DNA from: Maritalea porphyrae
GTDB taxonomy: Bacteria; Pseudomonadota; Alphaproteobacteria; Rhizobiales; Devosiaceae
Assembly: GCF_027213965.1 (NCBI RefSeq)
Contig: NZ_JAPWGX010000004.1
Location: 310,001-374,000 of the forward strand
DNA: 64,000 nucleotides
Reading direction: 5' to 3'
This document shows positions 35,690 through 44,233 of the stretch, in pieces; the first letter of the stretch is position 1, and the number at the start of each line of letters is the position of its first letter. The position numbers were made by a program, and so were the translations under genes. Under the pieces are notes generated by a model, which was not told the DNA's origin, searched no databases, and saw only the letters and a list, made by a program, of their open reading frames with translations.

Positions 35690-36082
35690 ATGAGCAAGAA
35701 ACGCGCAAGAGAGTTGCGACAAAATGCAACCCCACCTGAAAAGGAAATGTGGAAAATGTTACGCACACTGCGCGCGGATGGTTTTCACTTTCGACGGCAA
35801 GTGCAGCTAGGGCCGTATTACGCAGACTTTGTCTGCCACTCGGCCAAGTTGGTGATTGAAATTGATGGCGACACGCATGGGTCGCCGGAGCAAATGGAAT
35901 TTGATCGGAAACGTGATCGGTTTTTGCAAAGGTACGGATACACAGTTTTGCGATTGACCAATGCTGAAGTGATGAAAAACATGGAAGGGGTATTTGATGT
36001 GGTTCAAAATGCGCTTGCGTCGTCCCCCCACCCCAACCCTCCCCACGATGGGGGAGGGAGCAGAATGAGGAACAACAAATGA
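35690..36082 (+). CDS. DUF559 domain protein (predicted endonuclease-like)
   Basis: Protein of 130 residues with the DUF559 fold, related to very-short-patch-repair endonucleases. Visible are RELRQNATPPEKEMWKMLR, FRRQVQLGPYYADFVC with the catalytic-type Asp, and LVIEIDGDTHG followed by DRKRDRFLQRYGYTVLRLTNAEV. The last about 20 residues (SPHPNPPHDGGG) are encoded by the flanking repeat rather than by the domain. It sits between pccB and ridA and its stop overlaps the ridA start (ATGA). The gene with its inverted repeats looks like an inserted cassette. Confidence 0.85.
   Translation: MSKKRARELRQNATPPEKEMWKMLRTLRADGFHFRRQVQLGPYYADFVCHSAKLVIEIDGDTHGSPEQMEFDRKRDRFLQRYGYTVLRLTNAEVMKNMEGVFDVVQNALASSPHPNPPHDGGGSRMRNNK
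36021..36060 (-). repeat. GC-rich palindromic repeat, copy B (right of DUF559 gene)
   Basis: Read on the minus strand, copy B is CTCCCTCCCC, a loop CATCGT, GGGGAGGG and then TTGGGGTGGGGGGACG. It is the inverted counterpart of copy A, and lies inside the 3' end of the DUF559 reading frame. Confidence 0.85.
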
Positions 36083-36477
36083 CTGATCCACTATTTCATA
36101 TGATTTCAGATGGTCCACGGCCGGTGGCGCCATTTTCTCATGCAACCGAAGCCAATGGTTGGATTTTTGTCACTGGGCAAATGCCGACTGACCCAAATGC
36201 ACCGGACGCGCCGTTGCCGGAGGGGATTGAAGCGCAAACTATCCGCGTGATGGAGAACCTCAAGATTGTTTTGGCGGGTATCGGTTTGGACCTGAGCCAC
36301 GTGATGATGGCGCGGTGTTATTTGACGGATTTTTATGGCGACTATGCGCAGTTCAACGAAACTTATCAGTCGTTTTTCCCAGCGGATCGTCGTCCCGCGC
36401 GCACGACAATTGGCGTGACGGGTTTGGCGCTTGAGGCGCTGGTGGAAATTGATTTTGTGTGTCGTCGGCCTGAGTAA
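36079..36477 (+). CDS. RidA family (YjgF/YER057c) protein
   Basis: Rid-superfamily protein of 132 residues. The archetype deaminates reactive enamine/imine intermediates released by PLP enzymes. The C-terminal motif ARTTIGVTGLALEALVEIDFVC contains the Arg and Glu expected at the active site; the N-terminal PFSHATEANGWIFVTGQMP is also typical. It may act on products unrelated to propionate; its placement within the pcc cluster may be due to insertion events. The start codon overlaps the DUF559 stop. Confidence 0.87.
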   Translation: MTDPLFHMISDGPRPVAPFSHATEANGWIFVTGQMPTDPNAPDAPLPEGIEAQTIRVMENLKIVLAGIGLDLSHVMMARCYLTDFYGDYAQFNETYQSFFPADRRPARTTIGVTGLALEALVEIDFVCRRPE

Positions 36478-36496
36478 ACCAAGTGGTTCCCTCCCT

Positions 36497-36525
36497 CGTC
36501 ATCCTCGGGCTTGACCCGAGGATCC
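36497..36525. repeat. REP-like palindrome, unit 1
   Basis: CCTCGGGCTTGACCCGAGG with seven-pair arms, preceded by CGTCAT. It is of a type common in intergenic regions of alphaproteobacteria. Unit 2 is its inverted partner. Confidence 0.8.
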
Positions 36526-36550
36526 ATCGGGAATGGTCAGCGCTACATGG

Positions 36551-36577
36551 GTTGTCGGGTCAAGCCCGACAATGACG
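36551..36577. repeat. REP-like palindrome, unit 2
   Basis: TTGTCGGGTCAAGCCCGACAA followed by TGACG. It is the inverted relative of unit 1, so units 1 and 2 form a BIME-like pair 25 bases apart. Confidence 0.8.
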
Positions 36578-36611
36578 AAGAAAAATGGACGTGCTTCTTT
36601 GCCCTCGGGGC

Positions 36612-36633
36612 ATTCCCGGACTTAATCCGGGAT
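36612..36633. repeat. REP-like palindrome, unit 3
   Basis: ATTCCCGGACTTAATCCGGG with six-pair arms around CTTAA. It belongs to a second subtype; unit 4 is its inverted partner. Confidence 0.75.
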
Positions 36634-36646
36634 CGAATTGAAATAG

Positions 36647-36667
36647 GTCCCGGATCAAGTCCGGGAC
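36647..36667. repeat. REP-like palindrome, unit 4
   Basis: GTCCCGGATCAAGTCCGGGA and the following C form a palindrome inverted relative to unit 3. The cluster of four units ends 49 bases before the pccA start. Confidence 0.75.
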
Positions 36668-36716
36668 AGCCTAAACATAAACTCTCGCATTGCGCGAACA
36701 AGGAATGGATGAGCAA

Positions 36717-38723
36717 ATGTTCTCAAAAATCCTAATTGCTAACCGGGGTGAAATTGCCTGTCGGGTGATTAAAACTGCCAAGAAAATGGGCATCAAAACG
36801 GTTGCTGTTTATTCAGATGCGGACCGCGAGGCGCTGCATGTGGAAATGGCTGATGAGGCTGTGTACATTGGTGGTTCGCCAGCGGCTGAAAGTTACCTGC
36901 TTGCAGACCGGATCATTAAAGCCTGTAAGGATACAGGCGCAGAAGCGGTGCACCCGGGTTATGGATTTTTGAGCGAAAACGCTTCATTTTGCGAGGCGTT
37001 GAAACAAAATGATATTGTCTTTATTGGCCCACCAACCAAAGCCATTGAGGCGATGGGTGATAAGATCACTTCGAAGAAAATTGCGGCTGAAGCGAACGTT
37101 TCAACAGTTCCTGGGCATATGGGATTGATCGAAGACGCGGAAGACGCGGTGAAGATTGCCAACAAGGTTGGCTATCCGGTGATGATTAAGGCTTCGGCCG
37201 GTGGCGGCGGCAAAGGCATGCGGATTGCCTGGAACGATTCCGAAGCGCGTGAGGGTTTTGATCGTTCAAAATCTGAAGCTGCATCAAGTTTTGGCGATGA
37301 TCGGATTTTCATTGAGAAATTCGTCACCGACCCGCGTCACATTGAAATTCAGGTGCTGGCCGATAGTCACGGCAATTGCATTTATTTGGGCGAGCGCGAA
37401 TGCTCCATTCAGCGCCGCAACCAAAAGGTGATTGAAGAGGCGCCTTCGCCGTTTTTGGATGAAGAAACACGCAAAAAAATGGGCGAACAGTCTTGCGCTT
37501 TGGCGCAGGCGGTTGGTTACACAAGCGCTGGCACGGTGGAATTCATCGTGGATGGCGACAGAAATTTCTATTTCCTTGAGATGAACACACGGCTGCAGGT
37601 GGAACACCCTGTAACCGAAATGATCACAGGGATAGACCTAGTGGAGCAAATGCTCCGCGTAGCGGCGGGCGAAAAGCTTGCAATCGGCCAAAATGAGGTC
37701 ACGCTCAATGGGTGGGCAATTGAGTCCCGGCTTTATGCTGAGGATCCCTATCGCAATTTCCTCCCCTCTATTGGCCGTTTGACACGTTATCGCCCGCCGT
37801 CTGAAATTACTACCGATGCCCTTATTGTGCGCAATGATACTGGGGTGTTTGAAGGGGGCGAAATCTCCACTTTTTACGATCCTATGATCGCTAAATTGTG
37901 CACGTGGGCACCCGATCGTTTGACGGCCATTGAAGCCATGTCCGATGCGCTGGATGGGTTTGAACTTGAGGGCATTGGCCACAATATTCCGTTCCTTTCT
38001 GCCGTGATGGAGCAGGACCGGTTTAAAGAAGGTCGTTTGACCACTGGCTATATTGCTGAAGAATTCCCTGAAGGATTTGATGGGGTTGAATTGCCCAAAG
38101 CTTCACTGAAGCTTCTAGCCGGATTGGCCGCCCATATGGCCCACCAAATTGAGGGGCGTGGCTTTTCCGAAGCGACCACACTGGATCTGGCGCCAAATGG
38201 CAATCAGCGTAGCGTGATTATTGGCGAAAATCGTTTTGACTTCTCAGTGCAAAAAGACGCGGTGATTTGGCAGGACCGAGAAGACAATTTTGAAACGCTG
38301 ATCCGCATCGACACGGACTGGGCGCCGGGCGATACGCTGGCCAAGGGGCGCGTGGGCGATGAAAAGCACATGGTGGTGCAGGTTAAACGCACCTCCTATG
38401 GGTTCAAAATGCGCTATCGTGGTGCGGACTTAAAGGTACAAGTATTGCTGCCCCGGGTCGCTGACCTGATGGAACACATGCCGATTAAATTGCCACCGGA
38501 CATGTCTAAATATCTGCTCTGCCCAATGCCCGGACAAGTGGTGCGCATCGAAGTTGCAGAAGGCGATATCGTGGAAGACGGTCAGGCCCTTGCTATCGTT
38601 GAAGCCATGAAAATGGAAAACGTATTGCGTTCTGAAAAGAAAGCCCGCGTGAAGTCGATTTCAGCAGGCATTGGGTCTGTGCTGGCGGTGGATGAAGTCA
38701 TCATGGAGTTTGAAGAGCTATGA
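36717..38723 (+). CDS. pccA: Propionyl-CoA carboxylase alpha subunit (biotin carboxylase)
   Basis: Biotin-containing subunit of 668 residues. The N-terminal biotin carboxylase domain (about 1-450) starts [21 protein letters not shown] and has the ATP-grasp Gly-rich loop [11 protein letters not shown] and the [14 protein letters not shown] motif. A subunit-binding BT region follows, and the biotinyl domain (last 70 residues) has the biotinylated Lys in [13 protein letters not shown] 36717 matches the family start; ATG 36705 is an alternative. The stop overlaps the mutase start (ATGA). Confidence 0.95.
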   Translation: MFSKILIANRGEIACRVIKTAKKMGIKTVAVYSDADREALHVEMADEAVYIGGSPAAESYLLADRIIKACKDTGAEAVHPGYGFLSENASFCEALKQNDIVFIGPPTKAIEAMGDKITSKKIAAEANVSTVPGHMGLIEDAEDAVKIANKVGYPVMIKASAGGGGKGMRIAWNDSEAREGFDRSKSEAASSFGDDRIFIEKFVTDPRHIEIQVLADSHGNCIYLGERECSIQRRNQKVIEEAPSPFLDEETRKKMGEQSCALAQAVGYTSAGTVEFIVDGDRNFYFLEMNTRLQVEHPVTEMITGIDLVEQMLRVAAGEKLAIGQNEVTLNGWAIESRLYAEDPYRNFLPSIGRLTRYRPPSEITTDALIVRNDTGVFEGGEISTFYDPMIAKLCTWAPDRLTAIEAMSDALDGFELEGIGHNIPFLSAVMEQDRFKEGRLTTGYIAEEFPEGFDGVELPKASLKLLAGLAAHMAHQIEGRGFSEATTLDLAPNGNQRSVIIGENRFDFSVQKDAVIWQDREDNFETLIRIDTDWAPGDTLAKGRVGDEKHMVVQVKRTSYGFKMRYRGADLKVQVLLPRVADLMEHMPIKLPPDMSKYLLCPMPGQVVRIEVAEGDIVEDGQALAIVEAMKMENVLRSEKKARVKSISAGIGSVLAVDEVIMEFEEL

Positions 38724-40864
38724 GCATCAAATCCGACACATATGCCAAGTGGCAGGGCATAGCAGAGGGTGAATTGCGCGGCAAAGCACCTGCTGACCTT
38801 GAAACCCAATATGGCGAGGTTGACGTAAAGCCCGTCTATTTTGCGGAGGACGTGCCCCAAAGCGCAGCCGAAGCGATGCCGGGCGAAGCGCCGTTTACGC
38901 GTGGCGTGCGGGCAACCATGTATGCCAACCGCCCTTGGACGATCCGTCAATATGCGGGTTTTTCAACAGCGACTGAGAGCAATAAGTTTTACCGGCAGGC
39001 GCTTGAGAAAGGGCAAAAAGGCTTGTCCGTTGCCTTCGATTTGGCAACGCACCGCGGCTACGATAGTGACCATGAGCGTGTAACGGGCGATGTGGGTAAA
39101 GCGGGCGTTGCCATCGATAGTGTTGAAGATATGAAAGTCTTGTTCGGTGGTATTCCGCTGGATGAAATGTCAGTGTCGATGACCATGAATGGCGCTGTGA
39201 TCCCTGTTTTAGCAATGTTTGTTGTTGCCGCTGAAGAGCAGGGCGTCAGCCAAGATAAGCTTTCGGGCACCATCCAGAACGATATTCTTAAAGAATTCAT
39301 GGTGCGCAACACCTTCATTTACCCGCCAGAACCAAGCATGCGGATCATTGCGGATATTATTGCGCACACGGCCGAGTTCATGCCCAAATATAATTCGATT
39401 TCGATCTCTGGCTATCACATGCATGAAGCGGGTGCGACCGCCACTCAAGAGCTTGCCTATACGCTTGCTGACGGCATTGAATATGTTCGTGCAGCGCAGA
39501 AAAAGGGCTTGGACATTGATGCGTTTGCCGGGCGCTTGTCGTTCTTCTTTGGTATCGGCATGAACTTCTTTTCCGAAGTGTCTAAATTGCGCGCGGCCCG
39601 CACGCTTTGGGCCGACATCATGAAGGATTTGGGCGCGAAGAACCCGCGTTCGATGATGCTCAGAACCCACTGCCAAACATCCGGCGTGTCGCTGACCGAG
39701 CAAGACCCATATAATAATGTGGTGCGCACAGCTTATGAAGCGATGGCATCGGTTTTGGGTGGCACACAAAGCTTGCACACGAATTCGTTCGACGAAGCGA
39801 TTGCTTTGCCGACGGAGACATCGTCTCGTATCGCGCGGAATACGCAGCTTATTTTGCAGCACGAAACGCGGGTGACAGACGTTGTCGATCCGTTGGGTGG
39901 TTCCTACTATGTGGAAAACCTAACGGCTGACATGGTGGCCAAAGCTGGTGCAATGATCAAAGAGATAGAAGCGCAAGGTGGCATGACCAAAGCCGTGCAA
40001 GAGGGTGCGCCAAAACTGGAAATCGAACGCGCAGCAGCAATCCGCCAGACGCGGGTTGATAAGGGCGAAGACGTGATTGTTGGCGTCAACCGATATCGGT
40101 TGGATCAAGAAGATGATCTGGATATTTTGGACATCGACAATAAGGCCGTGCGGCTTGAACAGATTGCTTCGATTAAGAAAATCCGAGAAACTCGGGACCC
40201 TGTTAAGTGGCAAGAAACCCTTGATGTTTTGCGTGACGTTGCCCGCACTGGCGAGGGCAATTTGCTCGCGGCAGCCATTGATGCGGCACGGGCAAGAGCG
40301 ACGTTGGGCGAGATTTCGGACGCGATGGAAGAGGTGTTTGATCGGCATAAGCCGTCAACCAAAGTCATCTCTGGTGTTTACGATCATCAATATGGGGACG
40401 ACCCTGAGTACAAAGCGGTCCAGTCGCGGATTGCAGATTTTGGCGTTGAACAAACGCGTAAGCCTTCGATTTATATCGGCAAAATGGGCCAAGATGGTCA
40501 CGACCGTGGCGCAAAGGTGATCGCCACCGCGTTCGCAGACATGGGCTTTGAAGTGCATATTGGAGATCTGTTCGAAACACCAGCTGAGGTTGCGGATAAG
40601 GCCATTGCACTGAAAGTAGATAGTATCGGTGCATCTTCTTTGGCGGCTGGTCATAAAACACTGATCCCAGAACTCATTGATTTGCTCAATGAAAAGGGTG
40701 CTGGCCATATCTCTGTTTTTGCCGGTGGCGTTATCCCGGAGCAAGATTATCAACACTTGCGTGACGCGGGCGTCGCCGACATTTTTGGGCCTGGTACCAA
40801 TGTGCTCGATGCGGCAAACGCTGTGATGAGCCGAATTGAAGGCAAGTTGAGGAACGAAGCATGA
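38720..40864 (+). CDS. Methylmalonyl-CoA mutase
   Basis: Adenosylcobalamin enzyme of 714 residues, a single-chain mutase converting methylmalonyl-CoA to succinyl-CoA. The substrate domain has [33 protein letters not shown] and [19 protein letters not shown]. The C-terminal B12-binding domain has [20 protein letters not shown] with the cobalt-coordinating His. Sequence and length fit MCM rather than ethylmalonyl-CoA mutase. It overlaps pccA upstream and the epimerase gene downstream by four bases each, a tightly coupled operon. Confidence 0.95.
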   Translation: MSIKSDTYAKWQGIAEGELRGKAPADLETQYGEVDVKPVYFAEDVPQSAAEAMPGEAPFTRGVRATMYANRPWTIRQYAGFSTATESNKFYRQALEKGQKGLSVAFDLATHRGYDSDHERVTGDVGKAGVAIDSVEDMKVLFGGIPLDEMSVSMTMNGAVIPVLAMFVVAAEEQGVSQDKLSGTIQNDILKEFMVRNTFIYPPEPSMRIIADIIAHTAEFMPKYNSISISGYHMHEAGATATQELAYTLADGIEYVRAAQKKGLDIDAFAGRLSFFFGIGMNFFSEVSKLRAARTLWADIMKDLGAKNPRSMMLRTHCQTSGVSLTEQDPYNNVVRTAYEAMASVLGGTQSLHTNSFDEAIALPTETSSRIARNTQLILQHETRVTDVVDPLGGSYYVENLTADMVAKAGAMIKEIEAQGGMTKAVQEGAPKLEIERAAAIRQTRVDKGEDVIVGVNRYRLDQEDDLDILDIDNKAVRLEQIASIKKIRETRDPVKWQETLDVLRDVARTGEGNLLAAAIDAARARATLGEISDAMEEVFDRHKPSTKVISGVYDHQYGDDPEYKAVQSRIADFGVEQTRKPSIYIGKMGQDGHDRGAKVIATAFADMGFEVHIGDLFETPAEVADKAIALKVDSIGASSLAAGHKTLIPELIDLLNEKGAGHISVFAGGVIPEQDYQHLRDAGVADIFGPGTNVLDAANAVMSRIEGKLRNEA

Positions 40865-41271
40865 TCGGTCGATTAAACCATGTTGCCATTGCTGTCCCTG
40901 ATTTGGCGGCAGCGACGGCAAAATATCGGGATATGCTAGGGGCCGAGGTCTCTGCACCGCAAGGTTTGCCCGAGCATGGCGTGACGGTTGTCTTTGTGAT
41001 GCTCGACAATACCAAAGTGGAGCTGCTTCATCCGCTGGGTGAGGAGTCACCGATTGCGGGGTTCCTTGCAAAGAACGCATCTGGTGGCATTCACCACATG
41101 TGCTTTGAAGTTGAGGATATTCGCGCAGCTGCCAAAAAACTCAGTGATGAGGGTGCCCGCGTGTTGGGTGACGGCGAGCCTAAAATTGGCGCGCATGGTT
41201 TGCCGGTTTTGTTTCTTCACCCAAAAGATTTTGATGGCACATTGATCGAATTGGAAGAGCTTCCAAAATAG
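40861..41271 (+). CDS. mce: Methylmalonyl-CoA epimerase
   Basis: Glyoxalase-fold metalloenzyme of 136 residues that converts the (S) product of propionyl-CoA carboxylase to the (R) substrate of the mutase. The metal-ligand pattern is visible in [38 protein letters not shown] and a C-terminal [10 protein letters not shown]. The start overlaps the mutase stop, and a strong terminator follows. It completes the three-step pathway in this operon. Confidence 0.94.
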   Translation: MIGRLNHVAIAVPDLAAATAKYRDMLGAEVSAPQGLPEHGVTVVFVMLDNTKVELLHPLGEESPIAGFLAKNASGGIHHMCFEVEDIRAAAKKLSDEGARVLGDGEPKIGAHGLPVLFLHPKDFDGTLIELEELPK

Positions 41272-41273
41272 CT

Positions 41274-41304
41274 AAAGCCTCGAACCATTGCTGGTCGAGG
41301 CTTT
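41274..41304 (+). terminator. Terminator-like hairpin after mce
   Basis: AAAGCCTCG pairs with CGAGGCTTT (nine pairs), extended by ACCA/TGGT across one bulged A, with a TTGC loop. The end of the stem is CTTT followed by A. It ends the propionate operon. Confidence 0.75.
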
Positions 41305-41438
41305 ATGCCGCTCTCACATTCAATTCAATTCTCCAATTTTGGCAGTGCCAATTATCTGCTTTATTGCCACGTGCCGTCTAAGTGATTGGGAAGGGATGCC
41401 CGACCTTTTTTAAGGGAGGAAATGCCGGGCGCAATCGC

Positions 41439-41570
41439 TTAGTAAATTGCAGTGAATTGAGCTGGTGTTTGTTGAATCATTGAGGTGTTAGACATATTCA
41501 CCGAAAAATCCAATGCTAGGCCTGCTGTAACCAACATAAATGCCAAAGTTGTTGCTGCTAGAGTTTTCAT
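41439..41570 (-). CDS. Predicted exported or membrane peptide (43 residues)
   Basis: Tiny frame beginning MKTLAATTLAFMLVTAGLAL, a clear signal-peptide or membrane-helix pattern, with a short polar tail ending in TAIY. GGGGAAC lies about five bases before the ATG. It starts 17 bases after the 46-residue peptide gene and is probably cotranscribed with it. Not recognised; the call rests on the hydrophobic N terminus, ribosome-binding site and pairing. Confidence 0.5.
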   Translation of the reverse strand: MKTLAATTLAFMLVTAGLALDFSVNMSNTSMIQQTPAQFTAIY

Positions 41571-41587
41571 TTTTGTTCCCCGTTAAC

Positions 41588-41728
41588 TTACTGCTTGTTT
41601 GAAACGTTTAAGGCGGCTGCTTGTTTCTGTCGCGCTTGTCTTTTCACTTGAACCACAGCCCGCGTATTTGGCTGGTGGTAGCCATAGACAATCAGCGACA
41701 TCGAAATGGTCAATAGTAGAAATGCCAT
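41588..41728 (-). CDS. Predicted membrane peptide (46 residues)
   Basis: Tiny frame with an N-terminal hydrophobic helix (MAFLLLTISMSLIVYGY) followed by a basic, Gln/Ala-rich tail. GAGGAGG six bases before the ATG is an excellent ribosome-binding site. No family is recognised. It forms a tandem with the 43-residue peptide. Confidence 0.55.
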   Translation of the reverse strand: MAFLLLTISMSLIVYGYHQPNTRAVVQVKRQARQKQAAALNVSNKQ

Positions 41729-41985
41729 GTCAAAACCTCCTCAACGTGTACTGCTTCATGCAGCACATTGGGGACAGTTTGGACCAGAGCGATTTTCAAT
41801 CTCCCAATAAACTAGGTAAAGATTTAGAAAATTGCGGAAACTGTTATATTTCAGTTGGTTAGCGGGATGGTTCATTGTGGAGTTGGTTAAAAAACCTGAA
41901 AAAAGCGCCCATTTGCAGCATGCTAGCCTAAATGAATAGTTAACATACTGAAAGATAATGGTATTTTATTGGAATGCGCGTTAAT
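41729..41985. other. Interval upstream of the small peptides, no gene seen
   Basis: AT-rich interval between the SMR gene end and the tandem small peptides. It must hold the peptide promoter. The only structure I see is a short CTGC-TTCAT-GCAG hairpin near 41751-41763. Confidence 0.4.
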
Positions 41986-42330
41986 CTAATGAATGGTCGC
42001 GGATTTTGAAAAAAGATGAATGACCAGCACTCCGGCCAATATCATGCCCATACCGGTGATCGCCGCAAAATCGAGGGGTTGCTTATAGTAGAGCCATCCA
42101 AAAATTGAGACGGCGACGATACCAACACCTGACCAGACGGCGTAAGTTATGCCAAGGGGCAGCGTTTTAAGCGTAAGGCTGAGGAAATAAAAGGCAACAC
42201 CATAGCCAACAACAACAAGTGTTGAGGGAATGGTTTCAGTAAACCCATCAGACGCTTTTAGGGCAGAAGTGGCAACGACTTCGCCAATAATGGCGAGCAG
42301 AAGATAAAGATAGGCAGCGGGCAAACTCAT
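41986..42330 (-). CDS. Small multidrug resistance (SMR) family transporter
   Basis: Four-helix membrane protein of 114 residues. The first helix carries the conserved Glu in LLLAIIGEVVATSALKASDG, and the motifs GYGVAFYFLSLTLKTLPLGITYAVWSGVGIV and FGWLYYKQPLDF are typical of EmrE/SugE-type transporters, which export cationic compounds as dimers. The LGITYAVWSG pattern fits the EmrE branch. The ATG two codons inside the longest frame (start near 42330) is preferred. Confidence 0.88.
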   Translation of the reverse strand: MSLPAAYLYLLLAIIGEVVATSALKASDGFTETIPSTLVVVGYGVAFYFLSLTLKTLPLGITYAVWSGVGIVAVSIFGWLYYKQPLDFAAITGMGMILAGVLVIHLFSKSATIH

Positions 42331-42360
42331 TTCCAATTCGTCGTGTTGCGTGTTTTGAAA

Positions 42361-42684
42361 TTATCGCGAGAAGCCCGCAACCAGCATGTCGCCGCTCACA
42401 AACCCATAGCCGGTGTTTGTCAATTCGCCATTTTCCATCCACGACATTTTAAAGATTTCACCACTCGCAACAATTGTGAGGTCAAGCTTTATGACTTTGC
42501 CTTGCAACCAATATTCGACTTTATAGTCGCCTTCGTAGGAGTCTGACTTGGCGTTTGATGATTTTGCCAGCCCGATGCCGATTTCACTGTTCGTGCTCGC
42601 AGGGTCATCGTTGACCCACTCGGCAATCAATGTGCCGTCATCCTTGCCAAAGCGATATGTCACTAGTCCGAACGGATGTACCAC
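42361..42684 (-). CDS. Hypothetical beta-rich protein (107 residues)
   Basis: I do not recognise this protein. It is soluble, with alternating polar/hydrophobic strands and aromatic residues (SYEGDYKVEYWLQGKVIKL, FKMSWMENGELTNTGYGF), suggesting a small beta barrel of avidin or lipocalin-like size. There is no signal peptide. It ends 30 bases before the SMR gene and may share its transcript. Confidence 0.65.
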   Translation of the reverse strand: MVHPFGLVTYRFGKDDGTLIAEWVNDDPASTNSEIGIGLAKSSNAKSDSYEGDYKVEYWLQGKVIKLDLTIVASGEIFKMSWMENGELTNTGYGFVSGDMLVAGFSR

Positions 42685-42770
42685 AAAATATCTCCCAAAA
42701 AACTCTTTGAATCATACCAAACAAATTGGTTGGGTCAATTGGGTAAATTTGTTGCCGCACTTAGTGGGGG

Positions 42771-42914
42771 CTAGCCAACAACCAGTTGGGATAGAAAAAA
42801 GCCCCCCTTGCCGACAAATATGCCGGCGGCGAAAATGAATACTAGCACAACGAAAGCGAGCAGCGTAAATTCGCCTGCGTTTAGCTTGTGAATAAAGCTT
42901 TTAAGTTTTGTCAT
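42771..42914 (-). CDS. Small membrane peptide downstream of murD2 (47 residues)
   Basis: Frame of 47 residues with one strong helix (about 16-35; TLLAFVVLVFIFAAGIFVG) after a basic N terminus (MTKLKSFIHKLNAGE). AAGGAC precedes the ATG by about five bases. It starts 29 bases after the murD2 stop on the same strand, so it is probably the last gene of the MurL-MurD2 unit. No family is recognised; the topology suggests a positive-inside single-pass peptide. Confidence 0.6.
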   Translation of the reverse strand: MTKLKSFIHKLNAGEFTLLAFVVLVFIFAAGIFVGKGGFFLSQLVVG

Positions 42915-42943
42915 TCCAGTCCTTTTGCACGATCTGAGTATAT

Positions 42944-44233
42944 TTACGAGATGAATAGCTCTTTTGCCAGTTCCACAAACTTCTCGCCTCGTTCCACATA
43001 ATCGCGGAAGTGATTGTAAGAAGGGGCGGCAGGAGAGAGGATGAGTAATTCGAATTGCTCACGCTTTTTGGCCAGTTCGTTCATGGCTTGGGTGAGATTA
43101 TCCGCTTCAAATATGTCGACTTCAATGCCAAGTTCCGCGATCGCTTCAACAAGCCGGTGCCCGGTGTTGGGCAGGCAAGCTATTGTTGTAACTGAAGAGG
43201 TGCGGATATGATTGGCGAGGTCGTGATAATCCTGTTCGCGGTCGAAACCTCCAACGATTAGGCCAATGGGGTGATCAGGATAAGTGGCGAGCGCTGCTTT
43301 TGTGGCTTCCGGTGTAGTTGATATTGAATCATCAACAATCGTTAGGCCACCGATTTGATGTTCTTCTAATCGATGTGCTGGGGGTGCGAAGCTCTTAAGG
43401 CCCTCAAGGATTGCTTCTTCGCTTGCGCCAAGGCCTAGGGCAAGTTTGGCGGCAATCATCATATTGTCGGCGTTGTGCGGGCCCTTGAGTTTTGATTGGC
43501 GCATTGTGCCGTGTAGGGCCGCCACCATTTCAGCGGAAGGCCCGGGCAATTCATTTGCATATTTGGGCAGGTTGGCTTGAACCTTTTGGTTCACCGCCGC
43601 TTGCGAACCGAGTGCATAACCATAGCGGCCATCGCGGCGCAACAGATTCATTTTGTCGTGGTAATATTGTTCAAGGCTGCCGTGCCAATCCACATGTTCG
43701 GGGAAAAGGTTGGTAAAGCCGACATAATCTGGTTGCAATTGTAGGTCGGCAACTTGGTAAGAAGAGAGCTCCATCACGATGATATCGTGGTCATCAAGGT
43801 CCAATGGGGCAACGCCGAAGTTTCCGCCCAAACAGGCATCTAACCCTGCGCATTTGAGCATTGTTTCGGTCAATTTTACGGTTGTGCTTTTGCCTTTTGT
43901 GCCGGTGACAGCGACGACTTTGGTGTCGCCGCGCCGATATTTGGCCCAAAGATTGATATTGGTGGTAATTTCAACGCCCGCCTTTTTGGCAGCGATCAAC
44001 TCTGGCTTGTAAATCGAGACTCCAGCGGAGCGCACCAAAAGCCCGACTTCTTTTTTGTCGATTAAGGTCTGCAGCTGAGCGGGGGAGATTTGCGTGCAAT
44101 CTTGGACGTCCGCATCGCCGCTATCTACTGTTACATAGACCTTGGTAAGCGGTGCGACTTCGCTCAAGAATTGTCTTGTGGACCTTGCCTCACGGCCTGC
44201 GCCGTAAAGAACGACTGCACCATCAATTTGCAT
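42944..44233 (-). CDS. murD2: UDP-N-acetylmuramoyl-L-alanine-L-glutamate ligase (MurD2)
   Basis: Mur-ligase of about 429 residues. The central ATPase domain has AVTGTKGKSTTVKLTETML, followed by the ELSSYQVADL, TNLFPEHVDWHG and GPHNADNMMIA motifs; the C-terminal domain includes VDDSISTTPEATKAAL and GGFDREQDY. Alone it would be called MurD, but the MurL gene directly upstream on the same strand identifies it as the variant that adds L-Glu, which MurL then epimerises. ATG 44233 overlaps the murL end by eleven bases; a TTG at 44239 is also possible. Confidence 0.85.
   Translation of the reverse strand: MQIDGAVVLYGAGREARSTRQFLSEVAPLTKVYVTVDSGDADVQDCTQISPAQLQTLIDKKEVGLLVRSAGVSIYKPELIAAKKAGVEITTNINLWAKYRRGDTKVVAVTGTKGKSTTVKLTETMLKCAGLDACLGGNFGVAPLDLDDHDIIVMELSSYQVADLQLQPDYVGFTNLFPEHVDWHGSLEQYYHDKMNLLRRDGRYGYALGSQAAVNQKVQANLPKYANELPGPSAEMVAALHGTMRQSKLKGPHNADNMMIAAKLALGLGASEEAILEGLKSFAPPAHRLEEHQIGGLTIVDDSISTTPEATKAALATYPDHPIGLIVGGFDREQDYHDLANHIRTSSVTTIACLPNTGHRLVEAIAELGIEVDIFEADNLTQAMNELAKKREQFELLILSPAAPSYNHFRDYVERGEKFVELAKELFIS

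Noticed and set aside
41599-41862. Plus-strand frame of 87 codons
   Set aside because: It is antisense to the better-supported 46-residue minus-strand gene, has no ribosome-binding site and no recognisable features.
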